A stretch of 64,000 nucleotides of DNA from Cokeromyces recurvatus. Lineage: Eukaryota; Mucoromycota; Mucoromycetes; Mucorales; Mucoraceae. The stretch spans positions 1,705,501-1,769,500 of the forward strand of contig NW_026251387.1 in assembly GCF_025118155.1 (NCBI RefSeq). Direction: 5' to 3'. This document shows, in pieces, positions 51,604 through 63,328 of this stretch. A model generated the notes under the pieces. That model worked only from the letters and a program-made list of their open reading frames with translations, searched no databases and had not been told where the DNA came from. Position numbers and translations under genes: made by a program. Within the stretch, counting starts at the first letter, position 1. Each line of letters starts with the position of its first letter.

Positions 51604-53751
51604 TTACTTATTCTTATAAAAAACAGTTTTAATACTTTGCCTAGGATCGTTATCTTTTCTATATTGTCTTCCTTCATCTATTGATTCATAAATCTATATA
51701 CAATTTTTAATTATAAATAATGGCTTTTTTTTTCTTTTTATCATATACATATATGTATATAGTGTAAATACACTTACCTTATGTGTGTCTTTATTGAATA
51801 CATATCGGATGGTTCCCAAAGTACCGTCATATCTATTCTTTTTAATATCCAAACGTCTTTCACCTGATCTTTCTTTTTGTAGAATAATGACATTGTCAGC
51901 TTCTTGAGTAACCTTGGCACTACCAAAGATTGAATGAATATCTAATTGATCGCTTGTACCATTATCTTTTCGAGGATGAACAACCAAGGTTATATGAACA
52001 TCTTGTTGAGTGGCAAACTTTCGAATTTCAGCAATTGCATTATCCTGGATATCCCATTTATCCAAACCATTTCCAGCTTGTTGTGACAGCATAAATTGTA
52101 AATTATCGAGTATAATGTGTCGTATATCATAAGAATAGACGGCATGATGACAGGCTTGTAATACATCATGAATTGCTGTGCTACTAAAAAATTTTAAAAA
52201 ATAAAGGGGTAACTTTTTTTTTTTTAATACATATACAGTCAACATCTATTTCACTTTTGATTGTTTTACCTGCTCGAATTGATCTGCATATTGATCAAAC
52301 TCTTCTGGAGTTTTACTTAAATCCTTTCCAGCAAATTGAAACAGCATCTTTTTAGCTAGTCGTCTATTCATAATCTCAAATGATCCCCATAATGTAGGTA
52401 CACCTGATTTACAAAAATCTAAACTTAACTGACTAGCGATTGTAGTTTTACCAGCTCCTGTGGGTCCTGTAAAGATCGTTAACTCACCAGGACGATGACC
52501 TTTTAAAAGTTTATTTAACGTTGGTAAATCTTTTGACTGTACACCTTGAGTTTGCTCAGGATGTAAGATTTCGTTATAGACCTCTTCACGAACATCTCGG
52601 AAATCAACAATTTGATCATGCTTAATTCCATGAGCAGAGGCAGCTACGATTTCCTTAAGATCTCGATTTTGAAGAAGAGCATCATATGCGTTCAGAGGCC
52701 CCTGCTGATCACCCTGGCGTATATTATTGATCAAGAAACAACGATGTTCTCCTAATTTACGTGCAAATCGTTCAGCAGCGACTTGACCATCAACGTCATC
52801 ATCCATCCACAAATATATTTTATTAAATCTTTCTAATAAGGGCAAAACAGATTCTTGAAGCTGATAATTAGATGTTGGAATGGAAAATGAGGGTATACCA
52901 GTTACTTGATATGCTGCCATAGCATCTAATTCACGTCTAGTTAATATGATTGTATCATCTGTCGTTGAAGCTGTTTGATAACCAAAAAGGCCAGATGTTC
53001 TCTCTTTTCCTGTTGTAGGCGGATCTAATCGCACAACTTGTGTAGGATCCTCTAACGAGCACATTTTGAGCCGCATTGTGTTTATCTTAAACTCATCATC
53101 ATAAATAAGTGTTGTTTGAGGGAATGTCAAACAAGAGGTATCTTGCACTTGCTTGATGCCAACTTTATACGTCTCTAATGTTTCTTTTGTAATTTTATGT
53201 TTTTCTTGAAACTGATCCAACAACACAGGATCGTTTATTAATGCTGTTGTACATTCTAATTGAGAATTCGAAATAGAAGTGCTATTATTATTGACTGAGT
53301 TAGCCAAATTACTACCTGGTGTTGTAATTGTAAACTTTTCAGATTCTAGTTGGGATGGCACCTTTTTCTTGAGAGTCCTTCTAAATTCACTAAAACTTCC
53401 TTTTGTTTTACATGTCGTACAATGATAGCTGCCCTTTTCAAGGTTAAGATGTGCGGCAAAACTATTTTTTCGTACTTTATAGCAATGAGGACAATTAGTC
53501 AAGACTACGTTTTTTTCTGACGTTGGGATGGGACTTTGTTTATGACTATAAAGGAAATTCATAATCTTTGTATTGAATTGGGGTGATTCATATTTTTTTG
53601 ACACTAGTTTCTCTGTTTGTGTTGAGAGTTGATTAACATAACGACGAGTTATAGGTATTAAAGTGCCATTATTAGATTTAGAAAGAATGTATCCTGAATT
53701 AGCACGATTAAAGGCAAAAGGAATTATACGCTTATAAACTAATTTAAACAT
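51604..53751 (-). CDS. TWNK: Twinkle-type mitochondrial DNA helicase with primase-like N-terminus
   Basis: A homologue of phage T7 gp4 and animal Twinkle, the replicative mtDNA helicase. The N-terminus is basic (mitochondrial). A zinc-ribbon-like module CPHCYKVRKNSFAAH..CTTC follows at about residues 87-120. The TOPRIM region keeps Glu in ILTRRELDAMAAYQ and the Asp cluster in LWMDDDVDGQ. The RecA-like helicase follows: KGHRPGELTIFTGPTGAGKT (Walker A), TLWGSFEIMNRRLAKKML, FEQLPLYFLKF, HIILDNLQFML (Walker B), LVVHPRKDN and SIFGSAKVTQEADNVIILQK. Introns lie at about 52201-52256 and after NKDTHK (about 51693-51777). The last exon ends VFYKNK. About 670 residues. Confidence 0.93.
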
Positions 53752-54145
53752 GGTTGATTGCTAAAATAATAATGCTATTACATTCATATAACATGTGGGC
53801 CAAGTATTAGAAACTGAAATTTTTTTTTTTTTTTTCTTTCTTCGTTTTTTCTATAGTGACTGTTATAGAAAGTAGATTCAGGAGAGTCAACATGGTTATC
53901 AGATTCTACCTTATTATTTTATTTTGGAAAATTAATTATGGATGAAACTTGTTAAATAGACTAAAGAAGAAGCAAAAACAATAAAAAAAAAAGTAAATAC
54001 TGGAGAAATATGTACTCTTATTATTAATTTCTTTCTTTCTTTGAATGACATTTTTTGCTTACTTCTTTATCATTATTCAAAATGAGCTGCCAATTTTTTT
54101 TTTTTTTTTATTCAGAACTTTGTAATATAAATAGCTAAAAATTGT
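53752..54145. other. Promoter-side region of Twinkle / 3' side of RPC82
   Basis: About 390 bp with two T tracts (53820-53836 and 54093-54109). Tandem minus-strand genes flank it, so it should hold the Twinkle promoter and the RPC82 terminator. No coding signal. Confidence 0.4.
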
Positions 54146-56450
54146 TTAAATATCCTGTAAGATCATAACTAGTTCATCTAGTCTCTCCTTTGCAACTTCT
54201 ATCTTTTCAACAACATTTTCCATTTTAGCTACTTCCGCTTGGTCGATTTTATTTAATAAATCTCTATTTTCAATAACATCTATTCGGTTCAATTTATTAA
54301 TCAAACGTTTGCGCCTCAAAAGCTCCTCTTCCTTCCGTTGTTGCAGATTAACAATTGTTTGATAAATATTTAATAGCAATTCCTCGAAACATTTATCAAG
54401 AGAAACAAACCATAAATGGAATGAGCGACCTGTACTGTGATCAGAAGACCGCGGTACTTCCTAAATATATCAAAGAATTGATATATATTAATTTACATAT
54501 ATAAGGCGCATTCTGTAAATATATATATATACATATATGTATATATTTATATACATATACACATTATATCACTTACTTGTATTTCAACTATACTGTGTTT
54601 CATTAAGATATTAAGCTTACATCGAACATCCTTTAATGGTAACATGGCTAATTTTTGTATTTGAGTTTCTTCCAGCTTGCCTTTGTCTAGCAAAATACGC
54701 ACAATACGACAACAGACAATACCAAATTGATCATTTAGAAAATTCTCAAAAATTGTACGCTTCATAACATATCTTAATTTTTTAAAATTAACTGAATAGT
54801 GATTACCACCCAAATCATCTCGATATTTTAAAAATCCTGCTTGATCTGTCTGTAGAAGTTTAAAATAACCCTCAACAACTTCACTAACTACAGGTGTCTT
54901 TTTTTGATTATTATCTGTTTTTGTATGTTGTTGTAATCGAATAGATTTAGGGTCAAGTATAATGTCTCCTTTTTTAAATAGTTCGGGCTCCAACATATTA
55001 GCAATATAGGATGGTGTAGCTGCGGCTACAAGTGAATAAATAATATAATCTATTTTAATATGTATATATATGTGTATATGTATATAAAATTTACATGAAA
55101 AATCTTCTCCCACCTGATAGGATTTGTCTTCGCAATACCTGAAAAATGCCTTTAAAATCATTCCAGCAGTACGATTAATACGCTTGATAGCAAATTTTGA
55201 TACTAAATAATTACGAAAAATGACATTGTATTTGTTATAGTTCAAGACAAAAAAGACATGAGGCTCTACATCATATAATAGTTCCTCTTTAGGCTATATA
55301 CATACATGTTACTAGATCAGCATTATACTTTAACAATATATATATAATTTGGCTTACTATATTTTCCTGACCCGAGTGAAATGTTCCTTGCTCTTGTTCA
55401 AAACGCTGTATATATATTAAAACCGTTTTATTAATACACATATATCAGTATCTTTTGTTCCTTAATATACCGTCTTTTTGTACCTTTCTTGTTTCCGGTT
55501 CTAAAGGATATTTTGCTGTTCGTTTCTATTAAGTATATTAAGCTATTTTTTTTTATTTGGACTTAAATTGTGTTGACTGATTACCATGCCAATCTGCTCA
55601 ATTTGCTCTCGTTCATGTTGAAACAGTGCATCCATATTTGCCTTTGCAATATCTTTAATTAACATGATCTTTTTTGGACTTTTAAAAGTAAACTTTAGTT
55701 TTGAGAGTTCCTCTTTTTCAGCTTCTAAATATTGATCTTTAATTGAACGACTATGCTGAGGTAAAGAAGGAATAATGAATTGATCAACTGCCATTTTTGT
55801 AAATACTTTTACATAAGTTGCTTCTATAAAAGACAGACAGTCAAACCTATCATTCCTAATACAAATTTCCTTCTTGTCTATATATATATATTTTTTTTTG
55901 GAATACCATCTCTTTGATTCATTCTTGCCCATGCTTGCACTTGACTTAATTTTAGCCTTCCATTTAAGAATAATAATTGACAAATGGTCGAGCCCTAATA
56001 AAAATAATAAAGATAAAGATTAAATCACCGCTACTAACAGATACTGATTATTTACTGCTTTTCCATGATATTCTTCAGTAACTCGCATTATACGACCCAT
56101 ACGTAACCTCATTAAGATTTGCTTCATATTGATTTCATAATAGGTTGCATCTAACTTCATATCATTATTATGTTCTGTAAAATAAACAAGTCCATGCTGA
56201 ATTAATATTACAAGCGCTTCTTTAACACAATACATGGAATAGTGAGTATTCCTTGCTATCTCAATAGCTGTTAAACGGCCTTTCGTTAAAAGCTGATCAG
56301 CAACTGTCTATTGTTATATATACATGTATATATAATAAGTGTTAAATGAACAATTTGAAAATTGACATGATGTTAATCTCTCTTTACAGCTGTAATGGAA
56401 CCAAATTCTTCATTTATAATCTCTCTTGCAAGACGTATTTTTGAAAGCAT
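54146..56450 (-). CDS. RPC82: RNA polymerase III subunit RPC82/POLR3C
   Basis: A subunit of the RPC82-RPC34-RPC31 subcomplex that helps Pol III open promoters. Several exons. The start MLSKIRLAREIINEEFGSIT is followed by winged-helix segments (LLTKGRLTAIEIARNTHYSM, VKEALVILIQHGLVYFTEHN, YEINMKQILMRLRMGRIM). A central part covers 55543-55983, and a third winged helix comprises QFGIVCCRIVRILLDKGKLE with QIQKLAMLPLKDVRCKLNIL. The protein ends in a coiled coil (LRRKRLINKLNRIDVIENRD and onward to LDELVMILQDI). The start at 56450 is preferred because the upstream extension is a K/R-rich translation of poly-A. Frames are continuous across short introns. Confidence 0.85.
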
Positions 56451-57974
56451 ATTATTATTATAAGATAAGTTTTTCTTTTTCTCTCTTTCTCTCCTTTTGT
56501 TTTTTTTTTGTTTAAAGAAATGAGAAAAAAAAGGGGGGAGGGGAGAAAAGGAGATAAGAAAGGCAAACAATAGATATAAATTAAATCACCGACTTGAATA
56601 TTACCTTATTTGATCAACAAAATAAGGCAGCGGGCATGAATTTAACATAATAAAAGAATAATCTTCTTGTGATGATGATGATGAAGTAGATTAAAGGAAA
56701 AAAAAAATAGAATATAGAAGGATTAAATATACAATAAATATCATTAGTAAATAATGATACTTCATGCAAGGTATATACTCATACTTTATTATATCTTTAT
56801 CGTGCCAATATTTTGAAACATGAATCTGTCTTTCTTGGACTACAAATAAGTATCATTTTACTGCCATCAATTTCATACTCCTTTTTAGTCTGTTAAATTC
56901 TTATTTTCTTTTATTTTTATTCTTTAATCATGTTGAAAAGGAAAAAGAAAAAGGGTTTAACTGTTGTTGGTAAATTGAAAATCTAAAACAAGCACTCATA
57001 TCACTAATTATGAGCATCATTTATTTGTTCTCTTGTAAAACTTTTTATTATGCAGCTGAAGAGTAAAGGGGTCTGATTATGAATTTCTTGCTATAATGAC
57101 TCCAGAGATAGATATAGATCTTTATCATACTGCTGATAGCTAAGCTTATATATTGTAACAGAGTCAGTTAATAAATAAGGACATCGCTTCATAAAATATG
57201 CTTTATTGATATGGAGAGATTATATTAAAAGGAAAGACTAATACGTTCGAGTAATCTTAAGCATCAAATAGAGAATAGATAAATGTTGAAATGGCCCTTA
57301 AAGCTGACAGAAAATACATAGACCGTACTTGATGGATTTCATTGATAGATACTCAAGGAATCGAAATCATATAAATATTTATTAACTATCTGCTGACTTC
57401 GTATTGATACAGACTATGTAAATATGACGTTGCTCAGCAATCCAAGCTCAACTGTTTTAATAAAACCGCTACACATACAATGCTAACTAGTTTACATACT
57501 GTAGTCTTTATTTGTTTTTATTCAAATAAAATCATTACAATCAGCTTAGAAACTGATAAATAATAAAGAGAAGTTTAAACGCGTACTTCAAAAAAAAAAA
57601 AAAATACATTACGATTAAAGAAGAATTTTATTTAAAAAAAAATTAAAAAAGACCAATGAGCACATAGCATTTATATGCTCTTTGTCTCTTTAAACTGACA
57701 AGTTCATATCTGTATTCAGCCAGTCTAAGAAACACACAAATAAGTAGATAGTCTGCGCTTGTATTATATAACTAATAAGCAAGACATCTTTAGTGATAAT
57801 CTTGTGACGTGATCTTCAATATATCATATCTTAATCCTATTGTATTGGATCCCAGATCGATAATTATGTACTGAATTTTTGCTATACTATTTCTTCCTCT
57901 CTTTTTTGCTGTTTGTCTTTTATTTTTTATCTTTCTTTTATTAATGACATGTACACCCATATATCCTGAAGTCG
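56451..57974. other. Intergenic region upstream of RPC82
   Basis: About 1.5 kb. A purine-rich strip (56455-56570) lies at the RPC82 leader, followed by a GAT/GAA microsatellite near 56674. I see no gene. The right part may hold the lost N-terminal region of the Fanzor relic, but no match is readable. Confidence 0.4.
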
Positions 57975-59121
57975 AAACACTCATTGCAGCAAAAAAGCTT
58001 GCAAAACAAGAAAGCAGTTTGAAGCTTTGGAAAATTTACTGCAAAAGAACAGGCTATTTTTGAACTCTATATACTCAGATAGATACACTTGCAGAGTCTC
58101 CTTTTGTCGAAAGACAATTGAACCTTCTGAGAGTGTTTTCTCTTCAATTAGATGATTTCAATCAAGAAGAGATTAATAAATATTTCAGACCGTGCACCGT
58201 AGACCTCGGCCGTAAAGATGAATTTGTATCTTATCGTGGAAACAATGATATTCGAAATCTTTCTAGTGCATAGTATTACAATATGATAGGAAATATGAAT
58301 AGACTCAAAAAATAACACAAAAGAAAGCAAGAATTAGGCTTAACTAAAATTGAAACTGATATCCCAACACTAAAAACAGTATCATCAGAAGATTACCTTC
58401 AACATGTGTTATACATGATGGAGCATGTGAGCCACTTATTTGAATTTTATGGGTTTAACACTGCAAGATACCGATGGAAAAACTACGCTGGCTCTCAAAT
58501 CGCAATAGAATCAAGCATCAGTATTTTGTTAAATGGAGGTAATAAGTATAACAAGAATAGAAGAAAGAATACGAAGAAAAACAGAAAAAGAAGAAGAAAA
58601 GCCAGAAGGGCTGAATACAATCAAGAGGAACGAGCGGCTGCCAATTCACAATTGAAAAAGTGTAGGAAGAACAAGAGCTGGTTCGAAGAAGGCGATCGCA
58701 AGAAAATGCCTCTTGTAATCTTTGGTGATGGCCTTCAAAACAAGGATCACATCAAATTCAAAGGTCTTCGACACGGCGCTTCAAACAAGATGTATAGGCA
58801 ATTAAAGGTTAGAGAGAGATTTGGAGAGTTGTTACTTTTAGATATTAATGAGTATAAAACCTCCAAGGTTAGTACAACGATGTCCATATATCACATGTTC
58901 TAAACAGCATCCTTATAGATCTGTAACTCTTGCTTGAATCAAGACCTCAAGAATCTGAAATGTGGGGAAGGAGACGATGTCAAACGAATCCATCAAGTAT
59001 TGAAGTGCAACACTAGCAATATTTTTTTTGGAATCTTGATGTGATGGTATCCAAGAATATGTTTCTGAATGCTTCTTCAATTTGGAATGGGAACGATCGC
59101 CCTACTGTCTTCACACGATAA
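57975..59121 (+). pseudogene. Decayed Fanzor (eukaryotic TnpB-like) RNA-guided nuclease
   Basis: A Fanzor homologue, visible in one frame. RuvC-I is CTVDLGRKDEF (Asp codon 58202-58204). IETDIPTLKTVSSEDYLQHV is followed by LFEFYGFNTARYRWKNYAGS, a Lys/Arg-rich linker, and MPLVIFGDGLQNKDHIKFKG with LRHGASNKMYRQLK. LLLDINEYKTSK carries the rearranged catalytic Glu typical of Fanzors (58850-58852). A 51-nt intron at 58868-58918 (GTTAGT..TTATAG, branch-like TTCTAAAC) splices to ICNSC, the first half of the zinc ribbon. RuvC-III, normally WNRD, is WNLDVMVSKNM (Asp 59038-59040). It ends VFTR at 59119-59121. Damage: in-frame stops at 58061, 58271 and 58313, a frameshift at the T8 run 59022-59029, and zinc-ribbon Cys to Ser (KCNTS). 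Confidence 0.85.
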
Positions 59122-59122
59122 A

Positions 59123-59170
59123 GCGCCACCTCCAATGTGGTTGCCACATCTCACTCCGATGAGGTGCTGG
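59123..59170 (+). ncRNA. Structured element 3' of the Fanzor stop, candidate omega-RNA remnant
   Basis: Immediately after the stop codon lies a GC-richer segment with two nested perfect stems: CACCTC (59127-59132) with GAGGTG (59161-59166), and ATGTGG (59135-59140) with CCACAT (59144-59149) around a 3-nt loop. Known Fanzor and TnpB guide RNAs are encoded at and beyond the 3' end of the nuclease frame, so position and fold fit. With the nuclease dead, it is probably a remnant. Inference only. Confidence 0.35.
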
Positions 59171-59519
59171 CTTAAAGATTTTATAGATAAGAAGTCTTTA
59201 CGAAAAAAAAAATAGCAATTTTTTTTTCTGAATCTCATCTAACGTTCTGTCTCCATTTGATTTCTCCTTTGTCCCATTTTTGCATCTGTATTTCCTTTTT
59301 TATTCATCCAAAAAAGGTAAACAAACTATCTGAAAATTAATTTTAATTCGCCTGAATTTGAAGTAGAAATACAGTGCTTTCATTCCACTATTAACTCTAG
59401 ATCTTCTTTTATGCAAAGAATGATGAGATTCATTGGTACCAAAATAAATCATCCAACAAAGGATTACAGTGGATAATACTAAATGAAAATGATTACATAT
59501 TATAGATATTGGTGCGAAC

Positions 59520-60639
59520 ATGACCGATCCCATGTTCAGAGGATTATATCGGGGCAAGCAGGCTCACGCAGGTTTGCTTTTTTTTTTTTTTTTTTCTAAT
59601 CATTATTTAATTAAAACTCTCTTTAATCGAATGTATTCCCATAGATGATCTTCCATTGGTTTTACAGCGCGCACGTAATGCAGGTGTACAAAAAATTTTT
59701 GTTACTGGTACTAATCTTGAAGAATCAAAAGAAGCTATTGAAGCTATCGAGAGCAATAATGATGGTAACAGAAAATATTTATAAACAAAAAAGTAAATCT
59801 CTTATCTAAAAAAAATATATATATATATAATAAAATAAAATAAAAGCAAAGGGCTTTTTATATTCTACTGTTGGCTGTCATCCTACGCGATGTTCTGAAT
59901 TTGAAGAATATAAAGATGGACCTCAAGCTTACTTTGATCAACTACTTAAATTAGCCACTTCTTCCAAATCAGTCATTGCTATTGGTGAATGTGGACTTGA
60001 TTATGATCGACTTCAATTTTGTGATAAAGAAACGCAAAAGAAGTATTTTGCTATGCAATTTGACCTAGCAGAAAAAACTCAATTGCCCATGTTTTTACAT
60101 AATCGTAATACGGGTGACGATTTTTATGAGCTTGTGAAAACCCATCGTCATCGATTCAGTAATGGTGTTGTTCATTCTTTTACAGGATCAATAGAAGAGA
60201 TGCAAAAATTAGTCGATTTAGGCTTATATATTGGTATCAATGGTTGTTCATTGAAAACGGAAGAAAATTTGCAAGTTGTGAAGGCTATCCCTGAAGATCG
60301 ATTGATGATCGAGACTGATGCTCCTTGGTGCGATATTCGTCCTACACATGCATCTTATGGTCATTTAAAAAAGGCAAGCGAAGAAGAAATGAAATTATAT
60401 GCACCTCCTAGTAAAAAGAAAGAAAAATTCGAAATGGGTTGCATGGTTAAAAGTAGAAATGAGCCTTGTACTATAGGGTAAGTTTATATTTTGTTTCCAA
60501 GCTAATAGAATTTTTATTTAATTATTTATAAATTAGACTTGTTTTACATGTTGTCGCTTCAGTTAGAAATAAAGATCCTAGAGACTTATCAGAAATTATT
60601 TGGAAAAATACATGTCGAGTATTTAATATTATGGAATAA
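59520..60639 (+). CDS. TatD-family metal-dependent deoxyribonuclease (TATDN1-like)
   Basis: A TIM-barrel amidohydrolase-fold nuclease linked to DNA fragmentation and 3'-5' exonuclease activity. Recognisable are [114 protein letters not shown] and [14 protein letters not shown], the last with the catalytic Asp. Exons are about 59506-59571, 59646-59766, 59849-60480 and 60537-60639. The family normally begins a few residues earlier (a short MxxxFIDIG exon). The sequence before ATATTGGTGCG looks like an acceptor (TATTATAG at 59498-59505), so a tiny upstream exon is probably missing. The ATG at 59520 is only the first visible one. Confidence 0.9.
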
Positions 60640-60730
60640 AGTCTTAATGTATTCTACATGTATAAATTTTGTACATGTATATTTTTTTTTGTATATTTTT
60701 TTCTTTCTTTATTAGACGACAGTTATTTAT

Positions 60731-62378
60731 TTAAAGATAAAGACCTTCAGGAGTGCCTTCACTCTTTCTATACAATACTTTCTCCTTTGCTTTACGGAAA
60801 TCTTCTGCTATAACTTTCATACGACGTTCACGTAATGCCATTAAGCCCGCCTCCGTACAAATAGCCTATAATAAAATAATAATAAAAAAAAAATAAATAT
60901 GTATCATTCCTTTTTTCTTTATCTATCTTAAATTACCTTGATATCAGCGCCTGATAGATCATCCTTTGACATGACAAATTCTTCTAAATCAACATCATCA
61001 GCCAAAGTCATCCTTGAAGTATGAATATTAAAGATTCTACGCTTTGTTTTGACATCAGGCAATGGGAATTCAATCTTACGATCAATACGACCGGGACGAA
61101 TTAAAGCAGGATCTAAACTATCAATCTTATTCGTAGCCATAATAACCTTGACATCACCTCTTGAATCAAAACCATCCAATTGATTCAATAATTCCAACAT
61201 TGTACGTTGAATTTCACGTTCACCGCCTGAAGTAGAATCATAACGTTTTGTACCAACAGCATCAATTTCATCAATGAAAACAATAGCAGGTGCATTCTCC
61301 TCTGCTACACGGAACAATTCACGTACCAATTTAGGACCATCACCCAAATATTTCTGAATCAACTCTGAACCCACGATACGCAAAAAGGTAGCACTTGTTT
61401 GATTCGCAACAGCTTTAGCCAATAAAGTCTTACCTGTACCTGGTACACCATATAAAATAACGCCTTTAGGAGGTTTGATACCCATTTCCTCATATAATTC
61501 AGGGTGTGTTAATGGCAATTCAACAGCTTCCTTGATTTCTTGGATTTGTTGTTCCAAACCACCAATATCAGCATAAGACTCAGTAGGTGCCTTTTCGAGT
61601 TTCATAACACTCACCATAGGATCTGTATCATCAGCTAAAACACCGACAACAGACATCGTTTTATGATGCAATAATACACTACAACCTGGTTCTAATAAAT
61701 CTTTATCGACAAAACTCATAACAGAAACATAATATTCTGGTCCTGTAGCTGAAGAGACAATGACGTGATCGTCATCTATAATCTCTTCTAATGAACCTAC
61801 TGTCATAGGAGAGCCACGTAGATCGTCTACACGTGTTCTCTCTTCTTGATCTCGTTCTTCTTGAGGCTTCAATCTTTCTTGGTTCTGCACAAATTCTTCT
61901 TCAAGCAATAAATAATCTTTAATACGTTCCATCTTGAGCATCTTGAGACGACAACGAGTTGTAGGGAAAACTAAATAATAATAATAACAATAATTTATAC
62001 ATTAAAACTCTTAAAGAATGATGAGCATTAAGGTTTACCTTGAGGTAATTTGGCAGTTGTATCAGGTCCTCTCTTCTTCTTCTTACCTACGCGAGTAGGC
62101 ACGGGAGGCTCCCACTTCTTTTTCTTATCTTTATCCTATTATGCATAAATAATTTATAAATATATACATATACACATTTTTTGAAACTTTCAAAACTGGT
62201 TTAATGTTATCCAATTAAAAAAATCGATTATGCTTTTACCTTGTCTTTTTTGTCATTGCCTCTTGGCATACCCGATTGTGCATTACCCTAAAGGATATTC
62301 AAAGAGAATGAAAAAAAAAATATTAATATCTCTGTTATTATAGTTTCGAGATAAACTAAAAAAAAAAAGACTAACCAT
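60731..62378 (-). CDS. RPT2: 26S proteasome regulatory ATPase Rpt2 (PSMC1)
   Basis: One of the six AAA ATPases of the 19S base, which unfolds substrates and opens the 20S gate. Motifs are a coiled coil ([20 protein letters not shown]), the OB domain, Walker [19 protein letters not shown], pore loop KYLGDG, Walker [12 protein letters not shown] and the arginine fingers in [20 protein letters not shown]. The C-terminus EGLYL is the HbYX-type tail of Rpt2. The first coding exon is just the ATG (62376-62378), followed by intron GTTAGT..TTTAG. Exon 2 begins [10 protein letters not shown], so the protein starts MGNAQSG, an N-myristoylation signal conserved in Rpt2. Five or six exons. Confidence 0.95.
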
Positions 62379-62735
62379 TTTATAAATGTATTTTTTTTTT
62401 AAATATGTATAAAGTAAATGAAAAGAAAAATAAACTGTGTAAATGGAATTACACTTTTTTTTTTTTGAGAAAGTCTGCGCGTCGCATCATATCTATACGT
62501 CAGCTCCTGTGACTTTTTTCTGCATGCAATAATAATACTATGAATAAATTTGGCGACGGATATTTAAAACTATTGCTGCTAACTATTGTTAATGCCAACA
62601 GTACTTTTGCAGTCAGCTTTTTTTTTTTTTTTTTTTTTTGTTTTGTAACTTGTTTAAATTATGTAAGAAACAATATTAATTGTTATTATGTATGAGAAGT
62701 ACTAATAATAATAATAAACTGTAAATAAATAAAAA
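62379..62735. promoter_or_regulatory. Divergent promoter region of RPT2 and IES6
   Basis: About 350 bp between the RPT2 start (-) and the first recognisable IES6 exon (+), including a 20-nt T tract (62620-62639). I see no exact copy of the yeast proteasome element GGTGGCAAA. A TACTAAT branch-like motif at 62699-62705 suggests that an IES6 leader intron lies here. Confidence 0.4.
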
Positions 62736-63277
62736 AGGGCTCCCAAGAAAAATACAAAGAAATCAAATTTTGGAAAACGGGTAATAGATAACTGTTTTAT
62801 ACAATGTAATTTGAACAAAAAATCTAAATGAGTCAACTTAGGCAACAGAAAGTGATGATGACTATGAAGGGCCACTCAACTTATTAACAATAAATAAACC
62901 ATTTAAAAATATACATTACAAAACAGTAAAGAAAAATAAGAATTTGAAGCAGATTTTAACCATGGAAAGAGATCGTGAACTTTCTTTAAACATCCCAACA
63001 TGTAAGGAAGATGTCATAATGAACTGATCTGAACACTTTCAAAAAAAAAAAAAAATTAATTCCATTAATTTATCTAGATGAAAATATTGAATGCCCACCT
63101 TCTGTTTTACCTCAAAAAAAATATTGTGACATTACAGGATTAGAAGCTAAATATACAGATCCTAAGACAGGTTTACGATACCATAATTCTGAAATTTATC
63201 AATTGATTCGTACTTTAGGAGTTCCTAATGTCCAAGCTTATTTAGCTAGTAGAAATGCAGCTGTTGTATTAAAATAA
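62736..63277 (+). CDS. IES6: INO80 complex subunit Ies6-like (YL1 C-terminal domain), 5' end unresolved
   Basis: A small subunit of the INO80 chromatin remodeller. Readable exons are 62736-62780 (RAPKKNTKKSNFGKR), 62842-63001 (ATESDDDYEGPLNLLTINKP and KNKNLKQILTMERDRE) and 63078-63277. The last exon holds the YL1-C domain: YCDITGLEAKYTDPKTGLRY, then HNSEIYQLIRTLG and VQAYLASRNAAVVLK. These splice in phase. The frame upstream of 62736 hits stops, and the region looks like an intron ending in AAAAAAG. The start codon must be on a further short exon that I could not place. Confidence 0.82.
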
Positions 63278-63328
63278 GAGTAAATATATACACACACATG
63301 TATATGTATTTATACAAAACTAAACATT

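Noticed and set aside
59300..59557. Minus-strand 85-codon frame next to TatD
   Set aside because: It overlaps the conserved TatD first exon and has no recognisable domain.
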